A DNA stretch of 20,899 nt from DASUMP01 sp036277635 (GTDB lineage Bacteria > Actinomycetota > Acidimicrobiia > IMCC26256 > PALSA-610), in assembly GCA_036277635.1 (NCBI GenBank), contig DASUMP010000259.1, positions 1 to 20,899 of the forward strand, in the 5' to 3' direction. Positions within the stretch are counted from its first letter, which is position 1. Every line of letters begins with the position of its first letter. Of the stretch, positions 20,753-20,899 are shown one piece after another. The notes below the pieces were generated by a model. That model was not told where the DNA came from. It searched no databases and worked only from the letters and a program-made list of their open reading frames with translations. The position numbers were made by a program, and so were the translations under genes.

Positions 20753-20899
20753 GTGGAGACCGAGATCGAGGAGCCGCTCACTTCGCGCCGGTCGATGCGG
20801 GTGCGGGTGGTCGCCCTCGTCGCGCTGGTCGCGCTCGCGGGTGGCGCGTTGATGGTGCCGCGCCAGGGTTCGAACACGGTCGAGACCGTCGAGGGGCAG
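20753..20899 (+). CDS. N-terminus of a membrane-anchored or secreted protein (partial)
   Basis: Reading from the GTG at 20753, 49 codons stay open to the window end. The product starts with an acidic and then basic segment (METEIEEPLTSRRSMRVR), followed by a hydrophobic stretch (VVALVALVALAGGALMV) and then polar residues. This is either a signal peptide with a long n-region or a signal anchor of a type II membrane protein. The CACAAT hexamer 6 nt before the GTG supports the start. The function lies outside the window. Confidence 0.6.
   Translation, partial: METEIEEPLTSRRSMRVRVVALVALVALAGGALMVPRQGSNTVETVEGQ

Noticed and set aside
1..20899. CRISPR array, tRNA/rRNA genes, transposase or phage genes
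   Set aside because: No regularly spaced direct repeats, no cloverleaf-like sequence and no matching protein motifs were noticed; the DNA-level periodicity at 19490-20320 is the protein repeats of the FG-GAP gene.

Overview
The window is dense, very GC-rich bacterial DNA with short intergenic gaps, GTG and TTG starts, many 1-8 nt stop/start overlaps and -10-like hexamers placed directly before start codons. With the classical (futalosine-independent) menaquinone pathway, an actinobacterial-type SOS box and the codon bias, this points to a high-GC actinobacterium. A lineage near Acidimicrobiia is my guess from general appearance, not a demonstrated assignment. No tRNA, rRNA, CRISPR array, transposase or integrase was seen, and no gene-free stretch exceeds about 120 bases.

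Left part (1-3414): the start of a divergent lipoprotein gene (cut by the window edge), an MFS exporter overlapping an enoyl-CoA hydratase-family gene, then a convergent dinB (DNA polymerase IV) whose start abuts a perfect LexA box.

Central part (3415-11710): a menaquinone block. A MerR-type regulator with two MerR-like DNA-binding modules is followed, with overlapping stops and starts, by menG (ubiE) and menF. menD faces menF and diverges from menH. menA and menB face menH and diverge from menE. menC is absent from the window. The three promoter regions that start these units (merR-menG-menF, menD/menH, menB-menA/menE) all carry the same sequence word, GTGGGAGCGATC. It is a 28-bp perfect palindrome before menB/menE, a near-perfect palindrome before merR, and a half-site before menD/menH. 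I infer a local menaquinone regulon, probably governed by the MerR protein; this is the most interesting signal in the window.

Right-central part (11778-18727): a small orphan gene diverges from a co-directional run: a class A beta-lactamase-fold serine hydrolase without signal peptide, a D-threonine aldolase/D-serine dehydratase-like PLP enzyme, two tandem amidase-signature hydrolases, and an AtuA-family protein split into two genes. The content suggests an amide or D-amino-acid related catabolic or salvage operon, but no substrate can be read from the sequence.

Right end (18728-20899): a long hairpin, a secreted six-repeat FG-GAP/VCBS-like protein, a small single-pass membrane protein on the opposite strand, and the beginning of another membrane or secreted protein.

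Across the window at least six genes have a TANNNT-like hexamer ending 6-9 nt before the start codon, which suggests leaderless transcription. One such element (12161-12167) appears to serve both strands.
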